From Omphiscola glabra (Eukaryota > Mollusca > Gastropoda > Lymnaeidae): a stretch of 64,000 bases of DNA. Where the stretch lies: assembly GCA_964017045.1 (NCBI GenBank), contig OZ024798.1, forward strand, positions 13,888,724-13,952,723. The letters are read 5' to 3'. Each line of letters opens with the position of its first letter. Within the stretch, counting starts at the first letter, position 1. The position numbers were made by a program, and so were the translations under genes. Below the pieces are notes generated by a model. That model made no database searches and was not told the DNA's origin. It worked only from the letters and a program-made list of their open reading frames with translations. Positions 11,193 through 23,500 of this stretch are shown here, piece after piece.

Positions 11193-11459
11193 CTAAAATA
11201 AATTTTTAAGTTACGTCTGTATTAAAAAGTGTCTATTTGCAAATTAAAAAAAAAATGATGAATCTTTTCAGCGTGAATAATTAATAGGTTTAAGATATTT
11301 CAAATTTAATATTTGTGTCATATTCCTGGTTGATTACCACTTACAGGAACACTAAAGCTTAGTACAAGCGTACTTATGAACTTTTGTGCGACTCACTAAG
11401 AGTTTTGCAGAAACAACAAAATAATATTATAAGAATACTTTTGAAAATGAGAACAAAGA

Positions 11460-12235
11460 TAATTATGTCTATGTCTGTTTTTTCTGTCTGCATGTTTGCC
11501 AGTCTCCCTTCAAGCATGTATGTCCAACTATCAGAATGTCTTTCTGGCTGTCTGTCTACCTAAATGCCCACATGTCTATCTGTCTGCCCCTCTGCCTCAC
11601 TGTTTGCCTGCCTGCCTATCTGTCTGAGTGTCTGTCTGTTTTCCTGTCTGTATCGATGCCTGTTTATCTGTCTGTCTGCCTGCCTACCTGAACCTGCTTA
11701 TATGTCTGCCTGTCTGTCTCCCTGTCTGTCTCTATGTCTGTCTCGCTAACTGTATTATTGCCTGTGTATCTACCTATCTGTCTTCTTGGATTTATATATG
11801 TATGTGTGTGTGTGTGCGTGTGTGTGCGTGCGTGCGTGCTTGCTTGCATGCGTGCGTGCGTGTGTGCGTCTTTGCGTCTGTGTGTGTTTCTGTCTGTGTG
11901 TCTGTGTGTCTCTGTGTCTGTGTGAATGTGTGTGGGTGGTAGGGTGGGTAGGTGTGTTTGTGTGTCTGTCTGTGTGTGTGTGTGTGCGTGCGTGCGTGTG
12001 TGTATATATGTATTTATGTATGTATGTATGTATGTATGTATGTATGTATGTATGTATGTATGTATGTATGTATGTATGTATGTATGTATGTATGAATGTA
12101 AGTATGTAAGTATGTATGTATGTATGTATGTATGTATGTATGTATGTATGTATGTATGTATGTATGTATGTATGTATGTATGTATGTATGTATGTATGTA
12201 TGTATGTATGTATGCATGTATGCAGGTAGGTTAGT
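11460..12235 (+). repeat. Composite microsatellite: CTGT/CTGC, GT and ATGT tracts
   Basis: The tract runs from a CTGTCTGCC-type tetranucleotide tract (about 11460-11780) through GT/GCGT runs (about 11800-12000) to nearly pure ATGT repeats (about 12005-12225). Open frames of Cys/Val/Met/Tyr on plus and of His/Thr/Tyr/Ile on minus follow from the repeat and are not genes. Confidence 0.95.
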
Positions 12236-12539
12236 ATTATATATTCATCAAAGTTACATCAATAAAGTTAACAAAAGTAAAAAGGGAAAATTTTAAAATA
12301 TGTAAAAGCAAAAGACAAATAGAGAACTGTTTTGATTTTAAGACTATACAAACCAGCAGGACAAGAATCTGAAAATAATATTCCAATGATTAACTAAGAA
12401 ATGATTTTCTGCACCACATAACTTTGGAGATGTCACTAGATGTGGACACATCACATTGATCAATTGAAACAAATCTAAATTTGTACAGTTGAAATTTTAC
12501 TTTCCTGGTCTTCAAGGATGCAAACATGTCAAACACTAC

Positions 12540-12900
12540 CTCAAGCGTGTCAATCATTTCATCAAACATGTCAATCACTTAATCAAACATACCAATCACT
12601 TCATCAAACGTGCCGATCACTTCATCAAACGTACCAATCACTTCATCAAACGTACCAATCACTTCATCAAACGGGCCAATCACTTCATCAGACATGACAA
12701 TCACTTCATCAAACATGTCGATCACTTCAGCAAACATGTCAATAACTTCATCAAACATGTCAATCACTTCATCAAACATGTCGATCACTTCATCAAACAT
12801 GTCAATCACTTCATCAAACATGTCGATCACTTCATCAAATATGTCAATTACTTCATCAAACATGTTAATCACTTCATCAGACATGTCAATCACCTCATCA
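12540..12900. repeat. 21-bp minisatellite open in several frames
   Basis: About 17 tandem copies of a 21-base unit containing AATCACTTCATCAAACATGT. Because 21 is divisible by three and the unit lacks stops in several frames, long frames appear on both strands: heptads like MSITSSN and HVNHFIK on plus and DEVIDMF on minus. The minus frame runs into unique sequence at both ends (13034 to 12390) with one TAA at 12579-12581. No signal peptide, splice logic or homology supports a gene. Confidence 0.85.
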
Positions 12901-14218
12901 CAATCAACATTCTGCACCTGATCACGTTCAGAAATCGTAAGAACAGAAAGACTTGACTGTACCGTGGTAGATGACACATTGCTCTTTAGAAGTTTCAGTT
13001 CATAAAAGTTCATCTTACATGAAGCAACAGACAAACAGATGTAGAAATAAGTATTGTCTCATGCGAGAGGATTAAGAGGGATTCAGATATATTCCATTTA
13101 GTGATGCATTTGAAAATTCCAAATATTGACCAAACTTTGACCTCTTCGAGACTAACATCTGCTGGTTTCAGGTGCCTTGGGAGTTTTCATATTTCAATTA
13201 AAATTTCACTCTTAGATAACTTGTATGAAATATGTAAACCATGTTACAAGGAAACCACGAAATAAAGGACGAAGGAAAAACAAAGTTTCATTAAAGTCGG
13301 ATTTTTCGTGACGAACTTCAGTGGAACGTGAAAAAGAAGACTTTAAGAACTTTAATAATAAGTCGTAAAGTCATGTATGTGCTGACTTTAAAAAAAACTA
13401 CAAAGTCAACCTGATATATTTTTGACTTATTGATTTACATTTCGTCAGTTTTAAATATTTTTGTTTGTTGCTCTTTGACTTAAAACAAAAGCGTGGGATA
13501 TTTGCAAAGAGAATGCGACATTTTATGTTTTTTTAAAATAAAGTTTCTGTCTTGGATTCAGTCCCCTTATTTTTTTTTAATGGAGTTAAATTTTCCTTAA
13601 AAAGACGATTGCAGGTTTTGAGTTACTTTTTTATTAGTTGATTAATTATACTTTTAAAATTTCATTGGTTGGGTAATTATAATATTTTAATTTTTCCCGC
13701 CATATTTGAAAATCTATTTTGAATTGACGGCATTGTATTTTCTGGATATTCTTTTCGGTGGAACCTGAAACCAAGAGTGTTCAAAGGTGTATTCTATGAA
13801 ACTGTACGTTGGGTTGTCATAATTTCTTTATTTTACAATTTACCATTATTTGTATTGCTATTCTTCTTTCTTATAGTTTTCTTTCTACACTTTTTAACTG
13901 CAGCCGCAGACGTGTCTTTTTTTTTACTTGAGGCTCAAGTGCTAGTTTTAGGGTCTGGGTTGGATTAGGGATAGATTTAGGGTTCAGGTTAGATTTAGTG
14001 ACATTGAATTATTTTGTGTGTGTACTGCCTGAAATTACACGAGGAAACAGCGCGACTGCAGGTCGTTGAACTTTCTTGCGAAAGACCTAGACGGATTCAA
14101 TAGAGTGGCTACGTTCACCACACAATTTATCAACTGGAGGAAATTTGTGTCTTTAAAATTTTAACGTTTAATTCCCAATTTTAGCAAACATGAGTTTTAT
14201 CATTTTTTTTTACACGGC
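12901..14218. other. Intergenic or intronic, no gene seen
   Basis: AT-rich unique sequence that could be the intron of the minus-strand protease gene. No exon or repeat was recognised apart from the hairpin that follows. Confidence 0.4.
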
Positions 14219-14285
14219 CGCCATTTTGGTTGCCACGAACCTTGAACCCGTAAAAGTTCACGGGTCGCAGCAAACCAAGATGGCG
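14219..14285. repeat. Imperfect inverted repeat, nested palindromes
   Basis: CGCCATTTTGGTTGC at 14219-14233 faces GCAAACCAAGATGGCG at 14270-14285, with a second short inverted repeat (ACCCGT / CACGGGT) inside. It is more GC-rich than the flanks. It could be a small foldback element or a structured site; function is unknown. Confidence 0.5.
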
Positions 14286-14492
14286 AACGTGTGATACGTC
14301 ATGGCGCATTCTCTTTGCATTGATCGAATGGTGGATAAACACACACACACCACCACCACCAATCTAAGGTCAAAGGCTTTGCGTTTTAAAGGTTAATTAA
14401 ATATATCCACGTTAATGCAACAAATCCCAATTTATAAACCGTTTTGCATAAAAGAAATTTGGAGACAATGAACGATGATTAATTGCACTTAC

Positions 14493-14519
14493 TTTTCCTG
14501 AAACTGAGAAGGTGATCAT
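14493..14519 (-). CDS. Candidate first coding exon of the serine protease (partial signal sequence)
   Basis: On the minus strand an ATG at 14519 is followed by nine codons (MITFSVSGK) and a textbook GTAAGT donor in phase 0, the phase of the protease acceptor at 11193. Joined, the start would read MITFSVSGK-VLAMSSIHL. The same frame is hydrophobic for several codons before this ATG (LCLFLIT), so the true start may lie upstream or in another exon. It would leave an intron of about 3.3 kb full of microsatellites. This is inference from splice phase and hydrophobicity only. Confidence 0.3.
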
Positions 14520-15644
14520 GGTGATTAAGAACAAACAAAGATGTGTAGCAAATTTACAGTTTTGGAGACAAGAAATTTTTCGTTTTGTTTTTCTTTAAAA
14601 CAACATCCGTTCAGCTCAATTAATAGATTAAATCAAATGTGCAAAATAAAAAAAGTTGCACACCGTCGAAATAATTTCCACAACTCTTCTGCACAACGGA
14701 ATTAATTCTGAGGTTTGCACTAATATAGGACCACGTCTTGTGATACGTATTTAGTTTAGTCAAATATCAATGTGCATAGTTCTCCTGGTAATATTACAAT
14801 CAACTAATGTCACTAACGCTTTCGCTAAATAATATTCATGAAATGAATTTTGTTTAAATACCACACGCTCGTTTGGTGTGCAATATTTTTCCTTTTTTGA
14901 AATAAATCTTTACGAAACTAGTCTCAATGTAAATATATTATATTAGAATATATGATCCGATGCTACGGGATAATAACTTAAGCCATTTTTGGATGCTTTG
15001 TACCTGCTATTCTCAAAACCTTACAATCCAATTATTCTTTAACTAGGTATTGATGTTTTGTATACTTATAAAAACAAAACTAACATCAATAAATGTTGAA
15101 AAAATATTTATCTTATACCCCTTTTCGAGCCCCTGAACTACAGTTATTTCACTAAATATTGTCAAAACGTGTACTTATATTTACAACCAAAAATGAATAT
15201 AACATTTAAATATCACTAACATCAAGGAAATTGGACATCTTTGTATTTCATAAAAAATAATTATCCAAAGTTTTGTGTCGTTTCTCTACCATATTTTCAG
15301 ATAATCGTAAAAGATAGAATTCTATTTTTTAAAGAAGAATGTCTCAACCATTTCTAATTATGCAAACGTCTTGAGTTTTTGTTCTTTTTAGAAATTATTA
15401 TTAAACTCTTAACCATTTGCAGCCACTTTTCCAATATATTTACTTTACGCAAAGTGGAAACACAAAAGTGTACATATATTAAAAGAAAATCTTGACACTT
15501 CAGTGTTGACGCCCGTGAAATGAAAAGAAAAAAATATGTCTCTATTTTAAAATCCTTTATATTAACGTAACTTTTGCTCGATGCATGCTTGCTGCGAGGC
15601 GACTGGGTGGCAGACTGGCAAAATATTCGGGCGGCCTTATTGTT

Positions 15645-16424
15645 TATAACTACCTGTTATACTATATTGTTTATAACTTCATGTTATACTATATTGTGTA
15701 TAACTTCCTGTTAGACTATATTGTGTATAACTTCATGTTAGACTATATTGTGTATAACTTCCTGTTAGACAATTTTGTGTTGAATTTCATGTTAGACCAT
15801 ATTGTGTGGCAAATCATATTAGATTATGTTGTGTAGCACTTCATAAAAGACTGTATTGTGTAGCAATTCATTATTAATTTTAGAGACTAATGAGTATAAC
15901 TTTATGTTAGACTATATTTTTAGAACTTTATGTTTGACTATTTTGAGTAGAACTTCAAGATATACTATAATGTTTAGAAATTCATGTTAGACAATATTGT
16001 GTATAACTTAATGTTAGACTATATCGCGTAGAGCTTCGTTTTGTACTATTTTGTGTAGAAATTCATATTAGACTATATGCTGTAAAGCTTAATGTTACAC
16101 AAATGGTGTGGAACTTCAAGTTAGACTGTATTTTGAAGAAATTCATTTTAGACTATCTTGTGTAGAACTTTATGTTAGACTGTATTGTGTAGAACTTTCT
16201 TAGACTATATTGTGTAGAACTTTACGTTAGACTATATAATGTATAACTTCATTATAGACTATATTGTGTTGAACTGCATGTTAGTCTATATTCTATAGAA
16301 ATTTATGTAAGACGGTATTGTCTAAAACTTAATGTTAGACTGTATTGTGTATAACTCCAACTTAGACTATAAAGTGTAGAAATTCATGTTAAACTATATT
16401 GCGTAGAGCTTCATGCTAGACTAT
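15645..16424 (+). repeat. 27-bp satellite, first block
   Basis: Roughly 28 diverged copies of a unit containing TTAGACTATATTGTGTAGAA then CTTCATG. Divergence between copies is moderate, so this is an old array. It resumes at 17485 after an insertion. Confidence 0.85.
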
Positions 16425-17484
16425 TGTAACACAACACATTAACCTTGATCCGTCACATGACAGCATTATTTATTGCTACTGCACGATGGCGTAGGGATTT
16501 TGCAATTATGAAATGAGGAGACCAATTGCAAATCCTGCTAAGTAACTTCTTTTTGATTGAGAGAAAAATGCATTTTTGTAAATTAATCTCTATAGCGAAT
16601 ATAGCATTATATATTTTTAAATGGTGAATTTGATACGTACATAAAGCTTTTTATTCATTGAAATGTACAAAATACTGTAGATTGACACTTAATAAACCAG
16701 CCAAGATAGATGTCTCATATTTTATTTTAAAAAGTGACTTAGCAGGGTTTGCAATTGGACTCCTCAAATGTATCACGAGGAAAAGCAGGAACTAGTTTTT
16801 AACAGAGGAGTGATAACTCATGATTTTCTGGGTAGAGGGTGTGCACGATTTTATCTGAGAGGATGGAAGACATGTTGAGCTTCTGCTATTGTATCAATTT
16901 AGGATATAATGATATTCAAAAGATGCATTATATTCTTTACACTTTAACTTTGTCAGTTACAAGGTCTCTACCATGTTCGAAAACGTCCAGACTAAAGATT
17001 TGACAACTGTAGCCGGGATCAAATATAGACGAGTATAGTGCGTAAGGCGGTTCCAGAGACATCAGTAGAAAACTATAAAAGGCCGATAGAATGAATGAGA
17101 GGCAACCAGATCATTTATGACTATCACGAGACTTAGAGCGTGTGTATTTTTGTGCTACGAGACCGAACTTTCTTTACTGTGTGTGTGTAGATTTTCTTTT
17201 CATGATTATACCACTATTGTTCATGTATTTTATTAACATCGTACCCGTACTAGCCAAACAATATACTGTAAGTCAATAGTTTTTAATTATATTTTCTTTT
17301 AATTGTGTAATTTATTATAATTAACACATTAAAATTTATGAATTGTAATTAGCCCTCGATTGAGTATCGTATTCTTTGTTTATTGTATTATCATTTGGCA
17401 TCGTCTTTTTTTGTGTACTGTTTTGAGCGAGCCATACACTGAAATAAGAGATTATTTTCTCCATATTGATAACAGTGCGCAACA
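16425..17484 (+). mobile_element. LTR-like insertion (possible solo LTR) in the satellite
   Basis: A 1.06 kb non-repeat block interrupts the 27-bp satellite. It begins TGTAACACAACACATTAACC and ends GTGCGCAACA, giving TG...CA ends. A TATAAAA box lies at 17074-17080. No coding sequence is present. A target-site duplication could not be confirmed, so the exact ends are uncertain. Confidence 0.4.
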
Positions 17485-17695
17485 AATTTCATTTTATACT
17501 ATTATGGTGTAGAACTTCATGTAAGAATATGATGTGTAGAACTTTATGTAAGAATATGATGTGTAGAGCTTTATGTAAGAATATGATATGTAGAACTTTA
17601 TGTAAGAATATGATGTGTAGGACTTCATGTTAGACTATATTGTGTATAGCTTCAATATAGACAATATTTTGTAGAACTTTACATTAGACCATATT
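17485..17695 (+). repeat. 27-bp satellite, second block
   Basis: About seven to eight copies of the same unit family as 15645-16424, here often reading TAAGAATATGATGTGTAGAA. The first copies after the junction match the first block best. The later ones form a subfamily that seems to have expanded locally. Confidence 0.8.
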
Positions 17696-18316
17696 GAAAT
17701 TGTCGTTACGGTTAATTGCCTGAAGTTTTCCTTGCCGCATGTTTATTATCAACTGCAGTTTCTTTCTTTTTTTTCCGAAATATGCAATGATGACAATAAA
17801 GAGATTATTCTTTGCCATTTTGAATTTTTTTTAAAAATTAAAATGTTCTTAAACTGCTTCTGCCTCTAGCTGCATACAATATATATTGAGGCTAGTATTT
17901 TGTGTTTTTACATGGTATGTGTATTCTGCAAAAAATATAAATTAATGTATGTATTCTCTGAGGCAAGGGGTAATCAAATAATGGCTCACGCCTCCGTTTT
18001 GAATGGCTCATACTCCCTTTTCACAATTAATGGCTCCTTTGCTTATGTTACCATAGGAATCTGTCTCCAAGCCTCAAAGGTTGTCCCACCCCTGATTTGT
18101 GCGTTCTGAATGTCTCGACTGTTAGAATGCATTTATTTTCTTGCAAGGTGTAGTATAAAAATATATAATCTTGGCAAGCACATCACAGTCAAGTTTCATC
18201 AAGTGGTCTTCACCACAAAATAATCTTTTAACAGATTTGTTCCAGGTTTGACCTTTCGAGCCCACATGCGTGCTTTCATCTTCCAAACATTCGTCCGTCA
18301 CATGTAAAGGCTGCGG
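17696..18316. other. Intergenic, no gene seen
   Basis: Unique AT-rich sequence. A 69-codon frame at 17900-18109 has no recognisable features and is treated as chance. Confidence 0.4.
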
Positions 18317-18550
18317 TAATGGAGGCCAGTCAGTGATGGAGGCCAGTCAGTGATGGAGGCCAGTCAGTGATGGAGGCCAGTCAGTGATGGAGGTCAGTCA
18401 GTGATGGAGGCAAGTCAGTGATGGAGGCCAGTCAGTGATGGAGGTCAGTCAGTGATGGAGGCCAGTCAGTGATGGAGACCAGTCAGTGATGGAGGCCAGT
18501 CAGTGATGGAGGCCAGTCAGTGATGGAGGCCAGTCAGTGATGGAGGCTAG
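18317..18550 (+). repeat. 17-bp minisatellite, about 14 copies
   Basis: Very regular tandem copies of GTCAGTGATGGAGGCCA, with only a few substitutions (GGTCA, GGCAA, AGACC variants). The low divergence points to recent expansion. Confidence 0.95.
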
Positions 18551-19369
18551 TACTACATAAGCTCAGAAGGAAGAACCCCTGATGACGCTACAACCTTTCA
18601 TAGTCCAAACGTTTAGTCGTGACTGATAGCTCGTGCTATACAAGTGAGAACCGAACTCGATAGAGGGGTACGTCAACAGGAAGATATATCCGGTGGCACA
18701 CATAGATAAAACGTCAATGCAGAACTCCAAGCAGTTTTGGTCGCCCTTTAAATAAGTCCCCCGTCGTCTGGTGCGGAGGAAAAGCTACCTGACCATTAGG
18801 TCTTCATCGTCTCACATTTTTGTTGTTTGGTAAAAATTCGATGTAGGCTTATAATTTTTAAATGGTGAATTGTTGTTGCTGTAAGGATACGAAATTTTAC
18901 ATCTAATTAATTCGTAAATAATTACTCACTAAATTTAAAAAAGAAATTATAACTGACTTTTTTCATGTAGCTTTTGAAAATAATGTTTATTAAACTACCC
19001 CAAAGATACAAAATGTTCATCTTTAGGATTATTAACGTTGCTGGAATAGGTTCATCACAGAGTTGTCCTTGAGTTTGCATCTCTTGACTCAGGAAGATGG
19101 AGAATAATGAACATCGAAAAATAATTAGAGAGGAGGGAAAAATACTGACAATAGTTTTATTTAAGGGCAGTTCGGGATTTTTTTTAATGTGATAACCTTC
19201 ACATTTATATAATATAGATTAATTTATATAGGTGTTATATAGATGTCACCGATAAAAGGGTCTGACCATGTAAAACCGGTACACATATGTGCAATCATTG
19301 CAGCCCTTCAGTTTCAAGCTGCCACCTCAGCAACCCATTCCTACCTCACTAAGAATTACTTTTAGCTGC

Positions 19370-20546
19370 ACCCAGTCATACATTGATTTATAACGGCATT
19401 GATCGAATACCCAAAAAAAATGAATGACTATCAGGTGTCAATTTTCTTGAACAATGTCATGCCCTTCTGGTAAAAGATGATTATTTTATTGCTTAACTTT
19501 ATCAGCTTTGCAGCAACGAGTGGCTAAAAAATTTGATGGAATAACAATGGTAATGTCACTGTCAACTTTAGAATAAAATATGTTGCCTAATGAAGGTGAT
19601 CAGATCTGTTAGATAAAAGAGCTGGTTTTCATCATTGGTTTGTTTACGTCGCTTAGCGACAGTGCTGTCAAACTAACTCAAAATTCCGCGTGGAAGTATT
19701 GTAATGCCACTCTTCTTTTCTTTGAAGATCTGATCTCTTCGTAACATTTAAGTTTTAAAAAATGTTGTTAGTTTGAGCTAGGCCACTTCTTTTATATGTA
19801 TGCTATTTAAAAATCCACACATTTTAAAGAGTAATAAATTAATTAACAATAATGGTACCTGAAATTTAAAAAAAAACCGTTAATCTGGACACATATTTCA
19901 GGTTCGCTACGAACAAACATAAACTAGCCCTTGAAATGACGATCTTGGGAATACGACTATTGATTTTACGAGCTAATAAGACGCAAACTAACGGTCAACA
20001 ACATTGTGTAAGTGAATTAATTACGTGCCTCCGTCACAAAGAACTTAACCTGAATGGGGCTATTCTCTCGAAAAACAAAACCGTCTCTGGCAAAATTTAT
20101 CAGATCCTTTGTCATTCAATGTTTATGCGTAATTTCCATTTTCACAGCACAAATTGTGCAACTGTTGGCATTAGGAAAACAATGCTTCGAAAAAAACAAC
20201 TTGACAAGATTGCCAAACAAAAGTTATATAGTATTAAATAGCATTTGTCTTTTTGTTTGTTGTCTTTCGCTTAGTAATCAATATTAGAATAGCACGGACA
20301 CTGGAAGTGTGAATACACGTAGTTCTGTGATCGTGTGTTTGGTTTTATAGCTGCACCCCGTAACGTTCATTTGTTACCAACGTAACGTTTGTCGAAAAGT
20401 AGAAAATATAACCAAGGACCTAACAAATGACGTTATAGAATGTAGACTTATTTTAGAGCTTAAACACACTAAAGAATAATTCACATACGTCTTATTCATT
20501 TATATTTCAAAATAGAATTGTCTATAAACATTTGTCTATTTCAGTC
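19370..20546 (+). repeat. Duplicated 5' flank of the PAN-like gene family (copy 1)
   Basis: This flank shares long stretches with 56860-58654 and, for its later part, with 49780-50394. Examples are TGTCACTGTCAACTTT / TGTCTCAGTCAACTTT, the block around GCTTAGCGACAGT, the block starting GACGATCTTGGGAATACGAC, and CCCCGTAACGTTC at 20356-20368 (identical at 58512-58524). It shows that the duplication unit extends more than 1 kb upstream of the gene. Open frames within it are not conserved in the other copies. Confidence 0.75.
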
Positions 20547-23500
20547 ATGAATTATACACTGTTATTATTTGGTTGTGTTTATTTATATTTGCATTTTCCA
20601 AATCGGAGTTAATCGGAAGCACAGAAAATTCAACAAAGTCAAGGAGTTTATTTTGAGTTTATAGAGGAAAAATCTCTTTTACTGAAAGTGTCATTTTCTA
20701 GTTTAAACTTAATTTCCGTGACAAGTGACAGGAAAGGATGTGTTTCTTCTTGTTTGACTTACTCGTCTTGCAAAATTTCAACTTTTCGAATCTACACTGG
20801 GGAGTGCTCATTGTTTGGAGTAAATAATTGGGAAAATGAGTTCAGTATCGTTTCAGATGTCGATAACATTATCTTACAAAAAATGGGAGAACCTGGAGTA
20901 ACTCATGGACAATGGACATTGGTGTTCAGGTGAAATTTTATACTTTGATTTGGTCTTGTTACTTCAAAAAAGTTCGAACTTTTTATGTGAATTTTTTTTA
21001 TTATTTTTTTTTTTTATAATTTAAATTAAACAAAAATTATTGTTCTCTGATTATTAATAGTATCGAACTGAAAAAGGGGCATCCCAATCTCTTTACTATT
21101 CAAACAGGGGTTTAGGAAATATTGGCAAATCTGTGTATGACGACTACACGAACACATCACTGAGCCATGACCAGCCTCATAGCCCCATGTACCCGACTGG
21201 ACACGACACTATCATGTGACCACCACTTCCGTAGCAATATCCTCAACAACTGGTCAAAACTGTCTATCACTGAGGTAATGTGAAAAAAATACTCGAAAAT
21301 TTATGCTGCATATTAAATCATTAAAAATGTGTCAATGTAGGTATGATTTGTATCAATAACTATGTAAACCACTCACTAAAATAATGCAGTGCCAATTAAG
21401 TCTTTAATATTTTTAAGTTAATATCAACAAATTATATTAATGAACTTAGCGTAATGTTATTAGTAAAGAAAATGACCTACCAACTTTTTGTTTGCTTTGT
21501 TAATAGTCAATTAGTTTTTGAGGATATTGTACTCTCCTCTTCCTTGCAAAATTTGATTTTATAGGAACACATTAAACTTGTAGCGTAGCCAGGAGAAGCA
21601 CGCCCCCATAACACAATTCTATTGCACTTTGGGCATTTTTGTACTTGTGTACATAAAATAAACAACTCATAAGATGCACTTTTACTGTCTTTGTATAAGT
21701 ATACTAGCCAATATACCAGACCAATAAACCAAGCCAATATACCAGACCAATAAACCAAGCCAATATACCAGACCAATATACCAAGCCAATATACCAGACC
21801 AATATACCAAGCCAATATACCAGACCAATATACCAAGCCAATATACCAGACCAATAAACCAAGCCAATATACCAGACCAATATACCAAGCCAATATACCA
21901 GACCAATAAACCAAGCCAATATACCAGACCAATATACCAAGCCAATATACCAGACCAATATGCCAAGCCAATATACCAGACAAATATGCCAAGCAAATAT
22001 ACCAGACCAATGTACCAAGCCAATATACCAGACCAATATACCCGGCCAATGGCCGATAAACCTAGCCAATATACCAGGCCAATGGCCGCTGTAACAGGCC
22101 AATATATGAGGCATCGCTCTGGTTTTCAGTCGGAAAAATATTCTATAAGATTTTTTTAGCTAAATAGTAATTTTATGGCCTTGTCAAAAACAATTCGCTA
22201 AAATACTTTTTAAATATATTTTTTTCTTTGCAATAGCAAAGTGAGATTTTTTCAAACTCTTGTAGACATCGAATATTAGCCGCCGTCGGTTCCAGTTCAT
22301 GTTCAAACTGGGAACATTGAACATGAAAAAGCTTTAAAATGTTAATGTCTGTATGAAAAGAAAAGTTCATTCGAAAATGCCAAAGATCTGTCCGTTGAAA
22401 ACTTCAAATAAAATAGTATTCATCACAGGAATCCATTACTAAATTTAGTTATCCTTAGGATAAAGTCTCTGTAAAATCTTTCACTTGAATATTTATGTTA
22501 TATTTTCAAATGTAGCTAATATAAATTGAGTGGCATTTTCCAACAAATTTTTAATTTATTATTTTATTTTAGTATTGTGTACCCGGCGAAATTAGGACTT
22601 TTTTTTTTTTTTTTTATAAGTCAGTATTTAAAGTTGATAGTGAAAAAAACTTTATTTCAAATGATGTGCCATTACTAGTACATCCTTTTGTTTTCAATTA
22701 AATTTGGGGCCGTCCTGCCCAAGAAGAATGAGATGCTATTACTTTAAAAGCCACCAATACATTCAATCCAAAGTTTGATCCATTATTTCATGTGAAATCT
22801 TTGGCGGTACAAACGAGACCTAAAGACAGATTTTCACATGTACACAGTAGATAAATTAATACTAAACCTGACAAAAATTTGACGATAGGCAAATTGGAAA
22901 TATTATTAATAGATGTAATATCGATTGCTCTGAACCGAAGACTTTCCTGTCATCATTATCACCCCACTAAGATCAGTAGTCAACTCGCGGTGCCCCCCTC
23001 CCACCTATTTCATCTAACTTGGTCCCGTTGGTGGGGAACTGGAAATTTGTTCAATGACCAATTAGATACACACTAAGTTACCTTTGGTTTCTCCTATTCC
23101 ATCTTACTCCACGCGGGTACAAATTGTAATCGAGTCCCCATGACTCATACCCTGTCAAAGCAAGAAGATAGTATTTGAGTTTACACCACAGACGATTCTC
23201 AAATGGTTGCACTGCTGATGTGCTTTACATAAAGGATTGCTTCTCTTTAAGCCATACCACGCGTTAGCTTTTCATAAGTCTTTTACACGATACAGCATTC
23301 CCTGTGCTTGTTAACAAATTTGCACTTTTCTTCTTCTTCTATATTTTAAGGGGCCCACGATCATTGTATTGATCATTCTGGCTCCTATTTATGAAAAGAA
23401 AGAAAAAAAAGATGGGGTGGGAGGAGTGGTGATTTAGCAATGTTTCTGTGTCTGGTATTGAAGGTGATGTTTCACTTGTTGCAAGGGCTCGTCAACGAGG

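Noticed and set aside
11564..12234. Several overlapping 60-107-codon frames rich in Cys/Val or Tyr/Met/Val
   Set aside because: They are translations of CTGT, GT and ATGT microsatellites, open in many frames at once, with no start or splice logic.
21507..22114. Three long minus-strand frames rich in Trp, Tyr, Leu and Gly, resembling membrane proteins
   Set aside because: All are produced by a 24-bp stop-free minisatellite inside an intron. Unit-level identity explains the periodic hydrophobicity.
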